NCBI RefSeq assembly: GCF_014647655.1
Contig: NZ_BMPP01000014.1
Span: 20,297 to 84,296, forward strand
Direction: 5' to 3'
Source: Deinococcus malanensis
GTDB lineage: Bacteria; Deinococcota; Deinococci; Deinococcales; Deinococcaceae
DNA: 64,000 nt
Positions 16,307 to 26,486 of the stretch are shown one piece after another. A program made the translations under genes and the position numbers. Under the pieces are notes generated by a model, which was not told the origin of the DNA, did not search any database, and was given only the letters and a program-made list of their open reading frames with translations. The number at the start of each line of letters is the position of its first letter. Position 1 is the stretch's first letter.

Positions 16307-17221
16307 TCACGCACGCGCCGGGTCAACCTGGAGCGTGCCCTGGGCGGAAGTCCACTCTGCAATCTCACGCAAAGAAGTCAAACGCACCGGGTCCTGCGCG
16401 AGGGTGCGTGCCGGGGCAAGCCGCATGTCAGCCGTGTCCTGCCAGACCGCCAGGGCAGCCAGGCGGGCCAGCGGCCGATGAAACGGGCGCATCAGCACGG
16501 CGACCGCATGCAGGACCCAGAGCGGGACAACTTTCACGCGCGCCGATTTTCCTGATGCCCGCTCGAACACCCGCACGACTTCCCGAAGTGAAATATTCTC
16601 GGGACCTCCCACGTCGATGACGCGTCCACGAGCGGCCGGGTCCTCCAGGGCAGCCACGACAAAAAACGCCACGTCCTGCACGGCCACGTAGTTTATGGGA
16701 TTCTGGCCACGCCCGAACAGCATTACGGGCCGTCCGCGCACGACCGGTTCCCACATCAACGTCGCCCAGAATTCCATGAAGGCTGCCGGACGCAGGATGG
16801 TCCATGACAGGCCACTGCCCCGCAGGTACCTCTCTCCGGCAGCTTTGTAGCGCATAAAGTCCACCGGGCTCTCTGAGCTGCTGCCCCAGGCGGACGTGAA
16901 CACGAAATGTTCTACCTGTGCATGGGCGGCTGCGTCGATCAGGGTGGAGATGCCACGCAGGTCCACCGCTTCCGACGAGTTGTGGCCCGTTCCGCTCAGG
17001 GCGTGGGCGGCAGACAACACGTGGGTGCAGCCTTGCACCGCGCGCTCAATCGACCGTCTGTCGCGCAGATCACCCTGAACGACTTGTGCCCCTTGTGCTG
17101 CCAGGTCTCCCAGACCGGAAGGATGACGCGTCATGGCCCGTACCTCCCAGCCCCGTGCGAGCAGGTGTGGAATCACGGCCCGGCCCAGGCGGCTGCTTGC
17201 TCCAACCACCAGAATCCTCAT
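16307..17221 (-). CDS. NmrA-like NAD(P)-binding protein (atypical SDR)
   Basis: A 304-residue protein starting MRILVVGASSRLGRAVIPHLL, with the GxxxxxG dinucleotide loop, followed by VQGDLRDRRSIERAVQG and HFVFTSAWGSS. No YxxxK pair is evident in the usual place (DFMRYKAAGERYL comes closest), typical of NmrA/HSCARG-type atypical SDRs that sense redox or act on quinones. AGGAGG lies 6 bases before the ATG at 17221, a near-ideal site that fixes the start. Substrate unknown. Confidence 0.85.
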   Translation of the reverse strand: MRILVVGASSRLGRAVIPHLLARGWEVRAMTRHPSGLGDLAAQGAQVVQGDLRDRRSIERAVQGCTHVLSAAHALSGTGHNSSEAVDLRGISTLIDAAAHAQVEHFVFTSAWGSSSESPVDFMRYKAAGERYLRGSGLSWTILRPAAFMEFWATLMWEPVVRGRPVMLFGRGQNPINYVAVQDVAFFVVAALEDPAARGRVIDVGGPENISLREVVRVFERASGKSARVKVVPLWVLHAVAVLMRPFHRPLARLAALAVWQDTADMRLAPARTLAQDPVRLTSLREIAEWTSAQGTLQVDPARA

Positions 17222-17296
17222 GTCGACCTCCTCTTTTGCAAGTCGCCTGATCGGTGCCGTACCACTGCGGTACACGACTGCCTGACCGCCGGCATG

Positions 17297-17752
17297 TCAC
17301 TTCACTGTGGTGGAGGAAGCCGGGAAGTCCTTGTTGGCGTCGTCCCAGGCCGTCACCGTGTTGTCCGCGTACTTCTGGTAGACCTTCCACGTAAGTTGAG
17401 CGGCTTCCTTAGGGTTCGCACCCTGAAAATAGAAGCGCGCGATTTCCTGTGGCTCGATGCGGCCCGTCCACACCACCGCCGTGATCTTCCCGGCCGCGTC
17501 TTTCTCGAACGTGCGTTTCCAGCCTGGGGCTTGTAAGGTGCGGGACAGGACGAATCCCGCAGGAAGAAGCATGCGTACTTGAGTGGTGGCGCTCGTCGCC
17601 GCGCTCTCGTTCGGAACCTGCAAACGGTACATCTCGGTCGCGCCCAGGGCACTCTCAGTGGCCCCCAGCTCCGTACGCACCACCGCATGTGCAGCGGCGG
17701 AGGCACCAAAGGCGAGCGTGGTAACGGTGAAGAGGGTGTTCAGTATGCGCAT
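17297..17752 (-). CDS. YcnI-like (DUF1775) secreted protein, putative copper binding
   Basis: A 151-residue protein with a signal peptide ending ASAAA, so the mature chain would begin with His (HAVVRTELG). YcnI-type proteins bind copper through this N-terminal histidine. The body has MYRLQVPNESAATSATTQVRMLLPAGF and GKITAVVWTGRIEPQEIARFYFQG, the family pattern. Unlike many members there is no C-terminal membrane anchor. AGGAG lies upstream of the ATG at 17752. No copper gene partner is adjacent. Confidence 0.75.
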   Translation of the reverse strand: MRILNTLFTVTTLAFGASAAAHAVVRTELGATESALGATEMYRLQVPNESAATSATTQVRMLLPAGFVLSRTLQAPGWKRTFEKDAAGKITAVVWTGRIEPQEIARFYFQGANPKEAAQLTWKVYQKYADNTVTAWDDANKDFPASSTTVK

Positions 17753-17974
17753 CTTCGACTCCTTTGTGACCCGTGGGGCCCGTGAGCATTCACAGCTGTC
17801 CGGTGAACTGCGGAGGGCGCTCCAGGTCAGTCCTCATCGGTCAGTCCTGTTTCGGCACCCCCACACCCTGAGGGTAGACATGGCAGCGGTTGACCGCATC
17901 GGGTGAATTACCCACCGCCTTCCTCTCTAATGCACCTTGAAGACCTGCCGGGGAAGTACCCTGAGGGGGTCACC

Positions 17975-20401
17975 ATGGACCACCGCCTCGCGTCGCCGCA
18001 ACAAGCAGGCAGCAAGCTGTCGGTTAATGCCGCCGCGCTGATCGGGCGGGAGACGGACGCCCAGGCCCTCACGGCGCTTCTGAGCGACCCAGCAGTCTCC
18101 CTGGTGACGGTCACCGGGCCGGGTGGCGTCGGCAAGACCAGCCTCGCCTCACACGTTGCCCGGACCCTTACTCCTGCGTTCAGGGACGGTGTCTGCATGG
18201 TGCTGCTCGCTCCGCTGCGGCCCGACACCCCAGCCGAGACGGAAGTCGCGCGGGCACTCGGACTCAGGGACTCGACGTCCCGCGATGTTCTGCCGCGGGT
18301 TCTGAGCCGGCTGGAGCGCGCGCACCTGCTGCTGCTGCTCGACAACGCCGAACACCTTCCCCAGACGGGACCGTTCGTCTCCGCGCTGCTGGACGTTGTC
18401 GAGAACGTTCGGGTGCTCGTGACGAGCCGGACACCACTCGGCCTTTCGCGCGAACAGGAATTTGCCCTCGGCGCGCTCCCCGTGCCCAGGTTGGGCGGGA
18501 CCTTTCAGGAAGTTCAGACCGCAGCGAGCGTTCAGCTGTTCCAGCGACGTGCCAAAGCGGTGAAACGCGACTTCGAGGTTCGCCTGGACAATGCCCAGGC
18601 GGTCGCGGAAATCTGCGCCCGCCTGGACGGCCTGCCGCTGGCGATTGAGCTCGCGGCCGCCAGAGTACGGGTGTTGCCGCCCGCCATGATGCTCGGGCAC
18701 CTTCACTCCACGCTGGAACTGCTGACTGGAGGTCCAGGCGACCGTCCCGAACGCCAGCGTTCCCTGCGGGCCACGCTTGAGTGGAGTGAGCAGCTTCTCG
18801 AGCCCGAGCAGCGAAGACTGCTGTGGACCCTCGGCGTGTTCGCCCAGGGTGCCAGTCTGGCGAGCATCTCCGCTGTCGCGGGCCTTCCGGCTCACGTCGC
18901 CCTCGAGCAGCTCGAGACCCTGGCCCGTCATGGCCTGATCAGGGTGATGACGGGACCGGACGGTGACGGGCGCTTTGACCTGCTGGAAATCATCCGCGAG
19001 TTCGCCCTGGAACGGCTGGTCCAGCAGGGTGATGGTGACAGCATCCACCAGCGCCACGCGCGTCACTTCCTTTCGTTCGCCGTGAAGGCCGACGCGGACC
19101 TCTGGGGCGCCCGGCAGCATGAGGTTCTCTCTGCCCTGGAGCGTGAGCACGGCAACCTGCGCGCCGCCCTGACCTGGGCCCTCCAGCATGACCAGAACCT
19201 CGCGCTTGACCTTGCAGCCGCGCTGGGGAACTTCTGGAGCGTTCATGGACATTTCGCTGAAGGCCGCCAGTGGCTGGAACGTGCGCTCGATGGTGAGGGA
19301 AGCGCGGAGTCACGCGCGCGGGCCCTGTGCGCTGCGGGTGAGATGGCGAGGATGCAGGGCGACCATGAGCAGGCCGAGCGTCTGCTGTCCGCCAGTCTTA
19401 CCCTGGCCCGTGATCATGCTGATGTTGGTGGGATGGCCGCGGCACTCAACCTGCTGGGGGTCCTGGCACACAACGCGGCCCGGCCCGACGAGGCGCGGGC
19501 GTTTCTGAACGAAGCGCTGCCCTTGTGGGAGGTGGAGCGCCGGGACCTGGGCCGCACGTCGCCCCTGTTCAACCTGGGTCGGCTCTCCCTGTACTGGGGA
19601 GAACCGCATGACGCTGTCGAACCCCTGAGCCGCGCGCTGGCCTTCTGGCGCACGAGTGGCAATACCCACGGCGTGGCCTACGCCCTGTACAGCCTCGGCC
19701 GGGCGCTCCTGGACATTGGGGATACCGGGCAGGCACAGCACCTGCTGCGTGAAAGCCTCGACCTGCGGCGTGCTATCGGTGACGAGCGCGGCATTATCGC
19801 GTCGCAGACGGCCCTTGGACTGAGTGCGGTCATGGGCGGCGAGTTCAGGGAAGCGCTGCCGCTTCTGTCTGACGCATTGACCCGCTCTGTGCGCCTGGGC
19901 CACCGCCGCAACATCGCCGAGAGCCTGGAGGATTATGCGGCGTACGCCGCGCGGGCTGGGAGCGCTGCTCAAGCGGTGCGGTGGTGCGCGGCCGCGCGGA
20001 ACCTGCGGGCCATGATCGGTGCCCCGGCCGCGCCCCTGGATGAACGGCAGGTCGCCGTCACCTTGAGCCGCGCACGACAATCCCTCGGCGGCGCGGCCTA
20101 CGAACGTGAGATGCGCGCCGGGACCCTGCTCGACCTGGATGCCGCCATCCAGGACGCATTGTCGCTGCGCGTCCCTGCGGCTCCTGGAGTGCAGTCGGGC
20201 CCTTCGACGTTCAGACTGTCCCCACGTGAACTCGAGGTGCTGCGCCTCCTGGCCGAAGGACGCAGCAACCGCGAAGTTGCTCAGAAGCTGACACTGAGCG
20301 AGAAGACCGTGGCGCGTCACGTCGAGAACGTGTTCAACAAGCTTGGCGTACACTCCCGGGCCTCGGCAGTCGCGATCGCCATTCGTGAAGGGCTCGTTTG
20401 A
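17975..20401 (+). CDS. NB-ARC/TPR transcriptional regulator with LuxR-type HTH
   Basis: An 808-residue signal-dependent regulator. Order: P-loop ATPase with GPGGVGKT at residues 48-55, Walker [12 protein letters not shown] near 115 and SRTPLGL sensor, [13 protein letters not shown], then a TPR-rich half (residues about 370-690). A GerE/LuxR helix-turn-helix fills the last 65 residues ([22 protein letters not shown], then [14 protein letters not shown]). The AfsR/MalT-like layout implies ligand- or partner-driven oligomerisation. The ATG at 17975 with AGGGGGT upstream is preferred to an earlier in-frame ATG. Target genes are unknown; the downstream rhodanese operon is a candidate. Confidence 0.9.
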   Translation: MDHRLASPQQAGSKLSVNAAALIGRETDAQALTALLSDPAVSLVTVTGPGGVGKTSLASHVARTLTPAFRDGVCMVLLAPLRPDTPAETEVARALGLRDSTSRDVLPRVLSRLERAHLLLLLDNAEHLPQTGPFVSALLDVVENVRVLVTSRTPLGLSREQEFALGALPVPRLGGTFQEVQTAASVQLFQRRAKAVKRDFEVRLDNAQAVAEICARLDGLPLAIELAAARVRVLPPAMMLGHLHSTLELLTGGPGDRPERQRSLRATLEWSEQLLEPEQRRLLWTLGVFAQGASLASISAVAGLPAHVALEQLETLARHGLIRVMTGPDGDGRFDLLEIIREFALERLVQQGDGDSIHQRHARHFLSFAVKADADLWGARQHEVLSALEREHGNLRAALTWALQHDQNLALDLAAALGNFWSVHGHFAEGRQWLERALDGEGSAESRARALCAAGEMARMQGDHEQAERLLSASLTLARDHADVGGMAAALNLLGVLAHNAARPDEARAFLNEALPLWEVERRDLGRTSPLFNLGRLSLYWGEPHDAVEPLSRALAFWRTSGNTHGVAYALYSLGRALLDIGDTGQAQHLLRESLDLRRAIGDERGIIASQTALGLSAVMGGEFREALPLLSDALTRSVRLGHRRNIAESLEDYAAYAARAGSAAQAVRWCAAARNLRAMIGAPAAPLDERQVAVTLSRARQSLGGAAYEREMRAGTLLDLDAAIQDALSLRVPAAPGVQSGPSTFRLSPRELEVLRLLAEGRSNREVAQKLTLSEKTVARHVENVFNKLGVHSRASAVAIAIREGLV

Positions 20402-20476
20402 CCAGCGAGGTATGGGTCATTCACCCGATGCGCCGGGCGCCGCACGTTCGGCACACTGAGCACAGGAGGACCACTG

Positions 20477-21331
20477 GTGACGGGACAGCAGGACATCAGC
20501 GAGGCAACCGGACCAGATGCGCTGCCAGGGCAGCCGCACCCCATTGAAGCATGCACCTGGCACGGCGGGAGCGGCCCCTGGCCGGAGGTCTCGACGGCGC
20601 AGCTGCGCAGGCTTCTTGCGGCAGGCTCAACCCTCGTGCTCGACGCACGGTCTCCTCTGGAGTGGGCGATTAGTCATCTGCCGGGAGCGAGGAACGTCGG
20701 GCCAAAGCCAGGCGTGCCCATGGGAGAGTATGTCGGTGATGTCCGGGAGATCGCGCGCCTGACGCAGGGGAACCCGTCGGTGCCGCTGTTGATCTACTGC
20801 AACGGCCCTCACTGCCGTAAAACCTACCGGCTCGCCGCTGAACTGCGTGACGCGGGCTTCACGGATGTCCGCTGCTATCACCTGGGTGCGCCCGTCTGGC
20901 GGGCGCTTGGGGGCCTGATGGTCGTCGAGAAGGAGGGGGCGGCCTACATCCTGCGCAACGACCGGACCGCGTGCTGGGTCGACGCGAGCCGCGCAGGTTG
21001 TGCTTTTCCTTTCCCCAACCTGCCAGGTGTGGTGCGTCTCCCTCAGGGCAGCGTGAGCGATGCGAAAAATGACGGCCGACTTCCTATGGAAGACCACAAC
21101 ACCCGGGTGGTCGTCTTTGGCAGCACGGTCAGCGAGGCCAGAACCGTCGCTCAGGAACTGGGTTCGCACGCATTTCATAACGTCACGTACTTCAACGGCA
21201 CGGCTCGGCTCCTGGCACAGACACTTCAGGCCGCAGACCCGGGGAACGGGCTTCACCGCATGCAAGGCCGCTGTGGTCATCCAGCCGGGCATACGTCCTC
21301 ACTCCGGGTGAAAGGGAAGGGAGAAGCATGA
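20477..21331 (+). CDS. Tandem rhodanese-domain protein
   Basis: A 284-residue protein with two rhodanese-like domains. The first has STLVLDARSPLEWAISHLPGARN and the active-site loop YCNGPHCRKTYR with Cys108, so persulfide transfer is plausible. The second (from about residue 205) has VVVFGSTVSEARTVAQEL in the loop position and no cysteine, so it is probably structural. Start is GTG at 20477 with AGGAGG upstream. It overlaps the following small secreted protein by 4 bp. No signal peptide. Confidence 0.8.
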   Translation: MTGQQDISEATGPDALPGQPHPIEACTWHGGSGPWPEVSTAQLRRLLAAGSTLVLDARSPLEWAISHLPGARNVGPKPGVPMGEYVGDVREIARLTQGNPSVPLLIYCNGPHCRKTYRLAAELRDAGFTDVRCYHLGAPVWRALGGLMVVEKEGAAYILRNDRTACWVDASRAGCAFPFPNLPGVVRLPQGSVSDAKNDGRLPMEDHNTRVVVFGSTVSEARTVAQELGSHAFHNVTYFNGTARLLAQTLQAADPGNGLHRMQGRCGHPAGHTSSLRVKGKGEA

Positions 21332-21693
21332 ACCTCATACCACTGCTCGCTCTGGTCGTACTCGCCCTGACATCTGCCGCGTCAGCCCACGGTGCCTGCC
21401 TCCTGGCGGCCGCACCCGTGATGACGGACGCTGCGGTTCCGGCGGGAAGCGTCTCGGCACGACCCGTGGTTTCGCTCGACCCGCAGGATCATGCAGCCGT
21501 GGCCTCCTCTGCGAAGCGCTTTTTGTTTCTTCGCGCCGCTTCCGGAATGCACGCCAGGTTCTTGGCCCCAGCGCTCCCGCTGGTTCCCAATTCTTTCGGA
21601 GGGCGGGCCCTGGAGCAGGAATCGGCAGGAAGCGCCCCTGGACTGCATCTCCTGAACAGGGTTGGAAGCGTCCTGGACGAGAGCCACCAGTAG
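21328..21693 (+). CDS. Small secreted protein of unknown function
   Basis: 121 residues with an N-terminal hydrophobic signal (MNLIPLLALVVLALTSAASA) and a predicted cut before HGACLL. The mature part is low in recognisable motifs; it is rich in Ala, Ser and Pro. Its start overlaps the rhodanese stop (ATGA) with GGGAAGGGAG upstream, so the pair is coupled and may share a role at the cell surface. Unrecognised. Confidence 0.55.
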   Translation: MNLIPLLALVVLALTSAASAHGACLLAAAPVMTDAAVPAGSVSARPVVSLDPQDHAAVASSAKRFLFLRAASGMHARFLAPALPLVPNSFGGRALEQESAGSAPGLHLLNRVGSVLDESHQ

Positions 21694-21896
21694 GAAAAGT
21701 CGGGAATTCGGACGGTTCCTATCGCTCGGAATGAAGGAGGTTGCCGGCGTGGTTCGCCCGCCGCCTGCCCTCCCGCGTCTTTCCTTGCCTGACCGCTGAG
21801 GTGGGCGTCCCCGTCAGCCTTCGGTTCTTGACGCACCCACCCAATTTTGTCACGCTGTATCCACAGGGGATATATCACTTCCGGTAGGAGACGGAC

Positions 21897-22256
21897 ATGA
21901 GCGACCAGCACCCCAGCCCCCACGACCTCCTGCCCCTGACCCCAGCGGTCCTCCATATCCTGCTTGCCCTGGCTGACGGCGAAAAACACGGCTACACCAT
22001 CATGAAAGCCGTCGAAACGCACTCCGAAGGCCAGACCCGCATGGGCCCCGGCACCCTCTACGGCACCCTCAAACGCCTCCTCACCACCAGACTCGTCCAG
22101 GAAAGCGACGAACGCCCCGACCCCAGCCTGGATGACCAGCGCCGCCGGTACTACAGCCTCACCTCGTTCGGGCAGCGGGTCCTGAATGAAGAAGTCGAGC
22201 GTCTGGGCCGCCTGGTGCAGGCCGCCCGGCGCACCCCCGCACTGGGCGGCCTGTAG
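21897..22256 (+). CDS. PadR-family transcriptional repressor
   Basis: A 119-residue winged-helix regulator: LTPAVLHILLALADGEKHGYTIMKAV, then MGPGTLYGTLKRLLTTRLVQE and YYSLTSFGQRVL. This is the PadR-s1 pattern of a dimeric repressor. AGGAG lies before the ATG. A short AT-rich palindrome, GATATATC, lies about 25 bases upstream (near 21869) and may be its operator. It is followed after 17 bp by a permease-prefix-type protein, the common pairing for this family. Confidence 0.9.
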   Translation: MSDQHPSPHDLLPLTPAVLHILLALADGEKHGYTIMKAVETHSEGQTRMGPGTLYGTLKRLLTTRLVQESDERPDPSLDDQRRRYYSLTSFGQRVLNEEVERLGRLVQAARRTPALGGL

Positions 22257-22273
22257 ACCGCAGGGAGTACCCC

Positions 22274-22534
22274 ATGACCATCCAGGCTGTCGAGAAGTCC
22301 GTCGCCGCATACCGCTTCCTAATGCGGTTGTATCCGGCCGAGCACCGCGCCGAGTATGGTCCGCACATGCTCCAGGTATTCCAGGACTGTTGCCGTGACG
22401 CGTACCGGCGGCGGCAGGAGAAGGGAATCCAAGACCTATGGCTGGGCACCCTGCTTGACCTGGTGAAGAGCGCTGGCCAGACCTTTTCCTGGCTATTTCA
22501 GCACTCCCCCTGCCCCGCGCCGCGTCCGAGCTGA
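22274..22534 (+). CDS. Stand-alone permease-prefix domain protein
   Basis: 86 residues. FLMRLYPAEHRAEYGPHMLQVFQDCCRDAYRRR, then LWLGTLLDLVKS, is the prefix that usually starts ADOP-type ABC permeases regulated by PadR. Here the permease itself is absent. Either it is a cut-down adaptor or a truncated permease. It directly follows PadR and probably shares its promoter. Confidence 0.65.
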   Translation: MTIQAVEKSVAAYRFLMRLYPAEHRAEYGPHMLQVFQDCCRDAYRRRQEKGIQDLWLGTLLDLVKSAGQTFSWLFQHSPCPAPRPS

Positions 22535-22733
22535 GCTGTTCGCCAGGGCGCACTCCCAAAACCCGAGGTGGCTGCGCTCACGCCTGATGGCGGTCCCGGT
22601 CTCCGGAAGCAGGCTGCCGGGGACGCAACCCGGCCGGGTGGGGAAGAGCGTGCGATCCGGCAGAAGCGCTGCGTGGCCCGGAACCGTTCTCCAGTGAAGC
22701 AGATGTCTTGTACTTCTGACCTGAGGGGGACTC

Positions 22734-25019
22734 ATGACTGACTTTCGTTCTCACCGGATTCCGGGTCACCTGCCTCTTCGACCGCATGCCCTGGTCGGTC
22801 GTGAGCCCTTGCTGCTGACCGCAAGCCGCTTGCTGAGAGACCGCCGCGTCCGGCTGCTCACGCTGCGGGGACCGGGCGGCATTGGCAAAACCCGCCTGGC
22901 TCTGGAAATCGCCTACCGGCTGAGCCCGGAATTCGAGCGGGGCGCCGTCTGGGTGAACCTTGCGGAGTTGCGCGACCCTTCGGAGGTGGCGCCCGCCGTC
23001 GCCCAGGCCCTTGGAGTGCCTTCAGAAGATTCCACTGACCTGTTGACCCGGCTGGGGCCGGGCAGCCTGCTGCTGGTGCTCGACAATTTCGAACATCTGG
23101 CACCGGCAGCCTCCGACGTGGCCGCCTTGACGGCCGGCGCGCCGAACCTGCGGGTCCTGGTGACCAGCCGCACGGCCCTGCACGTCCGCGGAGAGCAGGA
23201 ATTCCCGGTGGGACCGCTGCCCTTGCCCGCGCCGAACGAACCCTTGCTGGCGAGCCCGGCCGTGCAGCTTTTTGTCACGTGCGCGCAGACGGTTGATCCG
23301 CACTTCTGCCTGACCGCCGCCAATGAGCCCGCGGTGACCCGGATCTGCCGCCTGCTGGACGGCATTCCGCTGGCCCTGGAACTGGCCGCCGCGCGACTGC
23401 GTGTCGTTCCGCCGGACGGACTTCTCAGCTGGCTGGAGCGGCCCCTTGAGGTCCTGGCAGATGGGCCCAGTGACGGTCCCCACCATGGCCACTCGCTCAG
23501 GAGCACGATCGGCTGGAGCGTTGATCTGCTCACGGCGGAGCAGCGCGAGGTCTTTGCAGCATGTGGCGTCTTTCTGGGCGGGTTCACCCTGCCGGCGCTG
23601 GAAGCCGTGACCGGGAAGGAACGGACGCGCGAGGCCTTGATCGGGCTGGTCGAGCACAGCCTGGTTCAGACCGCCGAGGGTCCCGAACCGCGCTGGCGGC
23701 TACTGGAACCGGTCCGGGAATACGCCGCGGAACTGTTCGGCAGCCTGACAGAGACTGAACGCCTGCGCGAACGGCACGCGCGGTATTACCTGACGCTGGC
23801 CGAGCAGTTTCATCAGACCGCCCCGGCGTATGACGAGGCATGGTCTGGTCGTCTGCGTGCAGACGACGCGAACCTGACGGCGGCCCTGAGATGGGCTGTG
23901 GAGGCGCAGCGGACCCTGCTGGCTCTCCGGTTGGTGCGGGCCTTGGGACCGTACTGGGACCACGACGCGACGCAGAAGCACCATGAGTGGCTGGGTCAGG
24001 TCCTGGCCCTGCCGGACGTGTCGGATGAACCGGCGCTGCTGGCGGACGCCCTGTGCGCTCTGGGGGTGACCAGCCGCAACCTACAGCAGTACGGGGAGGC
24101 CCGGCAGGCCCTCCAGCAGGCCGGAGACCTGTACCGGCAACTGGACGATGCCGCCGGTGAAGCCAACGTCCTGCTGATTCTCGCTTCGGTGTACTCAGGG
24201 GCAGGAGAACATGAACCGGCCCTGGAGCTGTTCAGGCGGGTTGAGGTCATCTTCCAGGGTATGAACCACAAGCGGCGTCTCAGTGAAGTGGCCAACAACC
24301 TGGGCGTGACCTACTTGCGTCTCGGTCAGCTCCCGGACGCCTTCCGCTGTTTCGAGCGGACGGAGGCGTTGAGCAGCGAGCTGAACAGTGAGGAGGGTCT
24401 GGCCTTCGCCAGAGGCCTTTTGAGCTGGTCGGCGTACCTCCAGGGCCACAAACACATCGCGCTGCCCCTGGCGCTATTGGCCTGGGAGCACATGCTGCGG
24501 GTGCCGAACGCCCTGCTGCGGTACGTGCTGCTGCATCAAATGGCCTTCCACGCGCGGGATGCCGGGCAGCTGGATCTGGCGGCCCGGATGGTCGGGTGTA
24601 GTGACGCGATGCGGATCAGCACAGGGGAGCCGTGGGACGTGTGTTTCGCCCCGTTCGTGAAGACGCTGGACGCCGCCTTACGGACGGCGATGGGGGAGCG
24701 GTACCTGGAATGCCGCACTGAAGGAAGCACGTTGCGACTCGAGGATCTGGCGCCCGAGGTGGAGGCGATGCTTGGTCACGTGCTGCACGCTTCTCCGGCG
24801 CCTGAGCCCCTCCACCCGTTGACCGGACGGGAGCTGGACGTCCTCAGACTGCTCGTGCGGGGCATCCCAGACAAACGAATCGCGCAGCACCTGGACATCA
24901 GTGCAGCTACGGTGAGTAAACACGTCTCGAGCATGTTGGGCAAGCTCGGGGTGCACAACCGGGTGGAACTTGCCCGCTGGGCCCTGGAGCATGGGCTGAG
25001 TGGGTCGTCAGCCTCTTGA
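22734..25019 (+). CDS. NB-ARC/TPR transcriptional regulator with LuxR-type HTH (second copy)
   Basis: A 761-residue paralogue of the regulator at 17975. P-loop GPGGIGKT lies at residues 46-53, Walker B LLLVLDNFEHL near 110, SRTALHV, GIPLALELAAARLRV, then TPR-like repeats and a C-terminal LuxR HTH (LTGRELDVLRLLVRGIPDKRIA, then HVSSMLGKLGVHNR). Residue identity with the first copy is clear only in the ATPase core and HTH, so this is an old duplication or independent acquisition. GAGGGGGA lies before the ATG. Ligand and targets unknown. Confidence 0.9.
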   Translation: MTDFRSHRIPGHLPLRPHALVGREPLLLTASRLLRDRRVRLLTLRGPGGIGKTRLALEIAYRLSPEFERGAVWVNLAELRDPSEVAPAVAQALGVPSEDSTDLLTRLGPGSLLLVLDNFEHLAPAASDVAALTAGAPNLRVLVTSRTALHVRGEQEFPVGPLPLPAPNEPLLASPAVQLFVTCAQTVDPHFCLTAANEPAVTRICRLLDGIPLALELAAARLRVVPPDGLLSWLERPLEVLADGPSDGPHHGHSLRSTIGWSVDLLTAEQREVFAACGVFLGGFTLPALEAVTGKERTREALIGLVEHSLVQTAEGPEPRWRLLEPVREYAAELFGSLTETERLRERHARYYLTLAEQFHQTAPAYDEAWSGRLRADDANLTAALRWAVEAQRTLLALRLVRALGPYWDHDATQKHHEWLGQVLALPDVSDEPALLADALCALGVTSRNLQQYGEARQALQQAGDLYRQLDDAAGEANVLLILASVYSGAGEHEPALELFRRVEVIFQGMNHKRRLSEVANNLGVTYLRLGQLPDAFRCFERTEALSSELNSEEGLAFARGLLSWSAYLQGHKHIALPLALLAWEHMLRVPNALLRYVLLHQMAFHARDAGQLDLAARMVGCSDAMRISTGEPWDVCFAPFVKTLDAALRTAMGERYLECRTEGSTLRLEDLAPEVEAMLGHVLHASPAPEPLHPLTGRELDVLRLLVRGIPDKRIAQHLDISAATVSKHVSSMLGKLGVHNRVELARWALEHGLSGSSAS

Positions 25020-25556
25020 GGAGGATGGAGAGTCCTGAAACGGCCTGTTCACGGCCAGGAGAGTCGCAGGCAGGACCTCCTGGCTCCTCTCCCTATGTCC
25101 ATCTGCTGGTGGATGAAGCGTGGTGAGGAGCGTAGGGGTGCAGCCTGGCCAACTCGTGCTCACGGCAGTCATGGGCCGAGCCGTGGTGAACAGAGGTTCG
25201 TATGGCATCACGAGACGCTCTGGAAACGCCTGACTCCTGCCCCTGGTCATGGTGGAGCGCGGCACCTCACTGGAGGGACGCGGCGGTCAATGGCACTTCT
25301 GGGGCTGATGCTCGCCCCTGTGTCCGGTCCGTCCCTGTGAACCAGCACCTTTCCTGGTGGCCACGCGTTGAGCTGCGGTGAAGGCCTGGCCGTGCCCCCC
25401 AGTTTTACCAGGGTGGATTATCAGCTACCCCCCGAGTTCTGGTGATGCTGAGAAGCCTGAACAAGTCTTAACGTGAGGCATCGAGCCAGACCGGCATTCC
25501 CTGACTGGCACGATGCCGCCCTCCACCTGCCGCCTTTCCTGCACAAGGAGTGTCTT
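25020..25556. other. Gap without a supported gene
   Basis: Short open frames on both strands here show no recognisable protein features and no good ribosome sites. The right end must carry the promoter of the 65-residue gene. Confidence 0.4.
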
Positions 25557-25754
25557 ATGCGCATTGAATTCGATCCGACTCTGAATGGCGGCCTGGACAA
25601 ACTGCACCGCTACCACCAGGAAGCTGTGGTACATGCGGCGCACCGTCAGGCGGTGGAGGGACAGGACGCGGGAACACGGGCGTGGTGGAGCACAGCCGTA
25701 CGCCAGATGCGTCAGCTGTTCCGCCGGCCGGCGGTCCCTGCCACCCGCCATTGA
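25557..25754 (+). CDS. Small basic protein, 65 residues
   Basis: Begins MRIEFDPTLNGGLDKLHRYH and is rich in His, Arg and Gln, with a C-terminal RQMRQLFRRP segment. AGGAG sits 7 bases before the ATG, a convincing site. No family recognised. Confidence 0.55.
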   Translation: MRIEFDPTLNGGLDKLHRYHQEAVVHAAHRQAVEGQDAGTRAWWSTAVRQMRQLFRRPAVPATRH

Positions 25755-25885
25755 CGCGGCGGTTCCCGCCTGGAAGTCAGTACTCACGCTCCGCAGTGGA
25801 GGTGCCCTGCCCCAGATGACGCCCAACTCCTCCAGCATCTTCACTCAGTTCCCGCCGCTCTCCAGTTCCCAAAAGGACGATTGCT

Positions 25886-26284
25886 ATGCAGAACCGTAAG
25901 TCCATGAAAGCCACCATGATTGCCAGCCTGTTCGTCGCGGCACTGTCTGCTCCTGCTTCGGCGTCGTGGGTGTACTTCCACAACGATTCCGGCGCCAGCG
26001 GCCCAGTGGACGTGTGGGTCAACGGTGTGCTGATGTTCACCAATATCCCGCCGGATAATCACATGATGTTTCCCAAGACCATGCCGGCCGGGATGCATGA
26101 AGTCGTGGTGACGCCGCACAAGGTGGCCTCCAGCGTGAAGACCCTGGCACGGAAGACGGTGGAAGTGCAGTACGCCGACGCGTACACCCTGAAGCTGGGC
26201 ATGAACGACGGGACGTTCAATCCCACCAACGTGGCGATCAATCTGGATATTCGCAGCCATCATTTTGGAGATTCGCTGCGCTGA
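25886..26284 (+). CDS. Secreted DUF4397-like protein
   Basis: 132 residues with a signal peptide ending SAPASA. The mature part WVYFHNDSGASGPVDVWVNGVLMFTNIPP followed by a Pro-Ala-Gly turn and HEVVVTP is the beta-sandwich start of DUF4397 proteins, exported and often surface-linked. AGGA lies 8-9 bases before the ATG. Function unknown. Confidence 0.6.
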   Translation: MQNRKSMKATMIASLFVAALSAPASASWVYFHNDSGASGPVDVWVNGVLMFTNIPPDNHMMFPKTMPAGMHEVVVTPHKVASSVKTLARKTVEVQYADAYTLKLGMNDGTFNPTNVAINLDIRSHHFGDSLR

Positions 26285-26486
26285 AGAGGACGTGGAGGGG
26301 GCACTCGCAGGATGGCGGCTCCCTCCACAGCTCTTGAGGTTGAAGGCGAGGATCAGGTCCTCATGCGGACGACGCGGCACGCGATGTAGTCAGTGGGCGT
26401 GCAGTGCACCTCCTGAAACCCCAGGCCACCCGCAGGCCGGGATTGAATGTGGCTCAGATCAGGGAACCCAGTGGTCGTATTGATAT

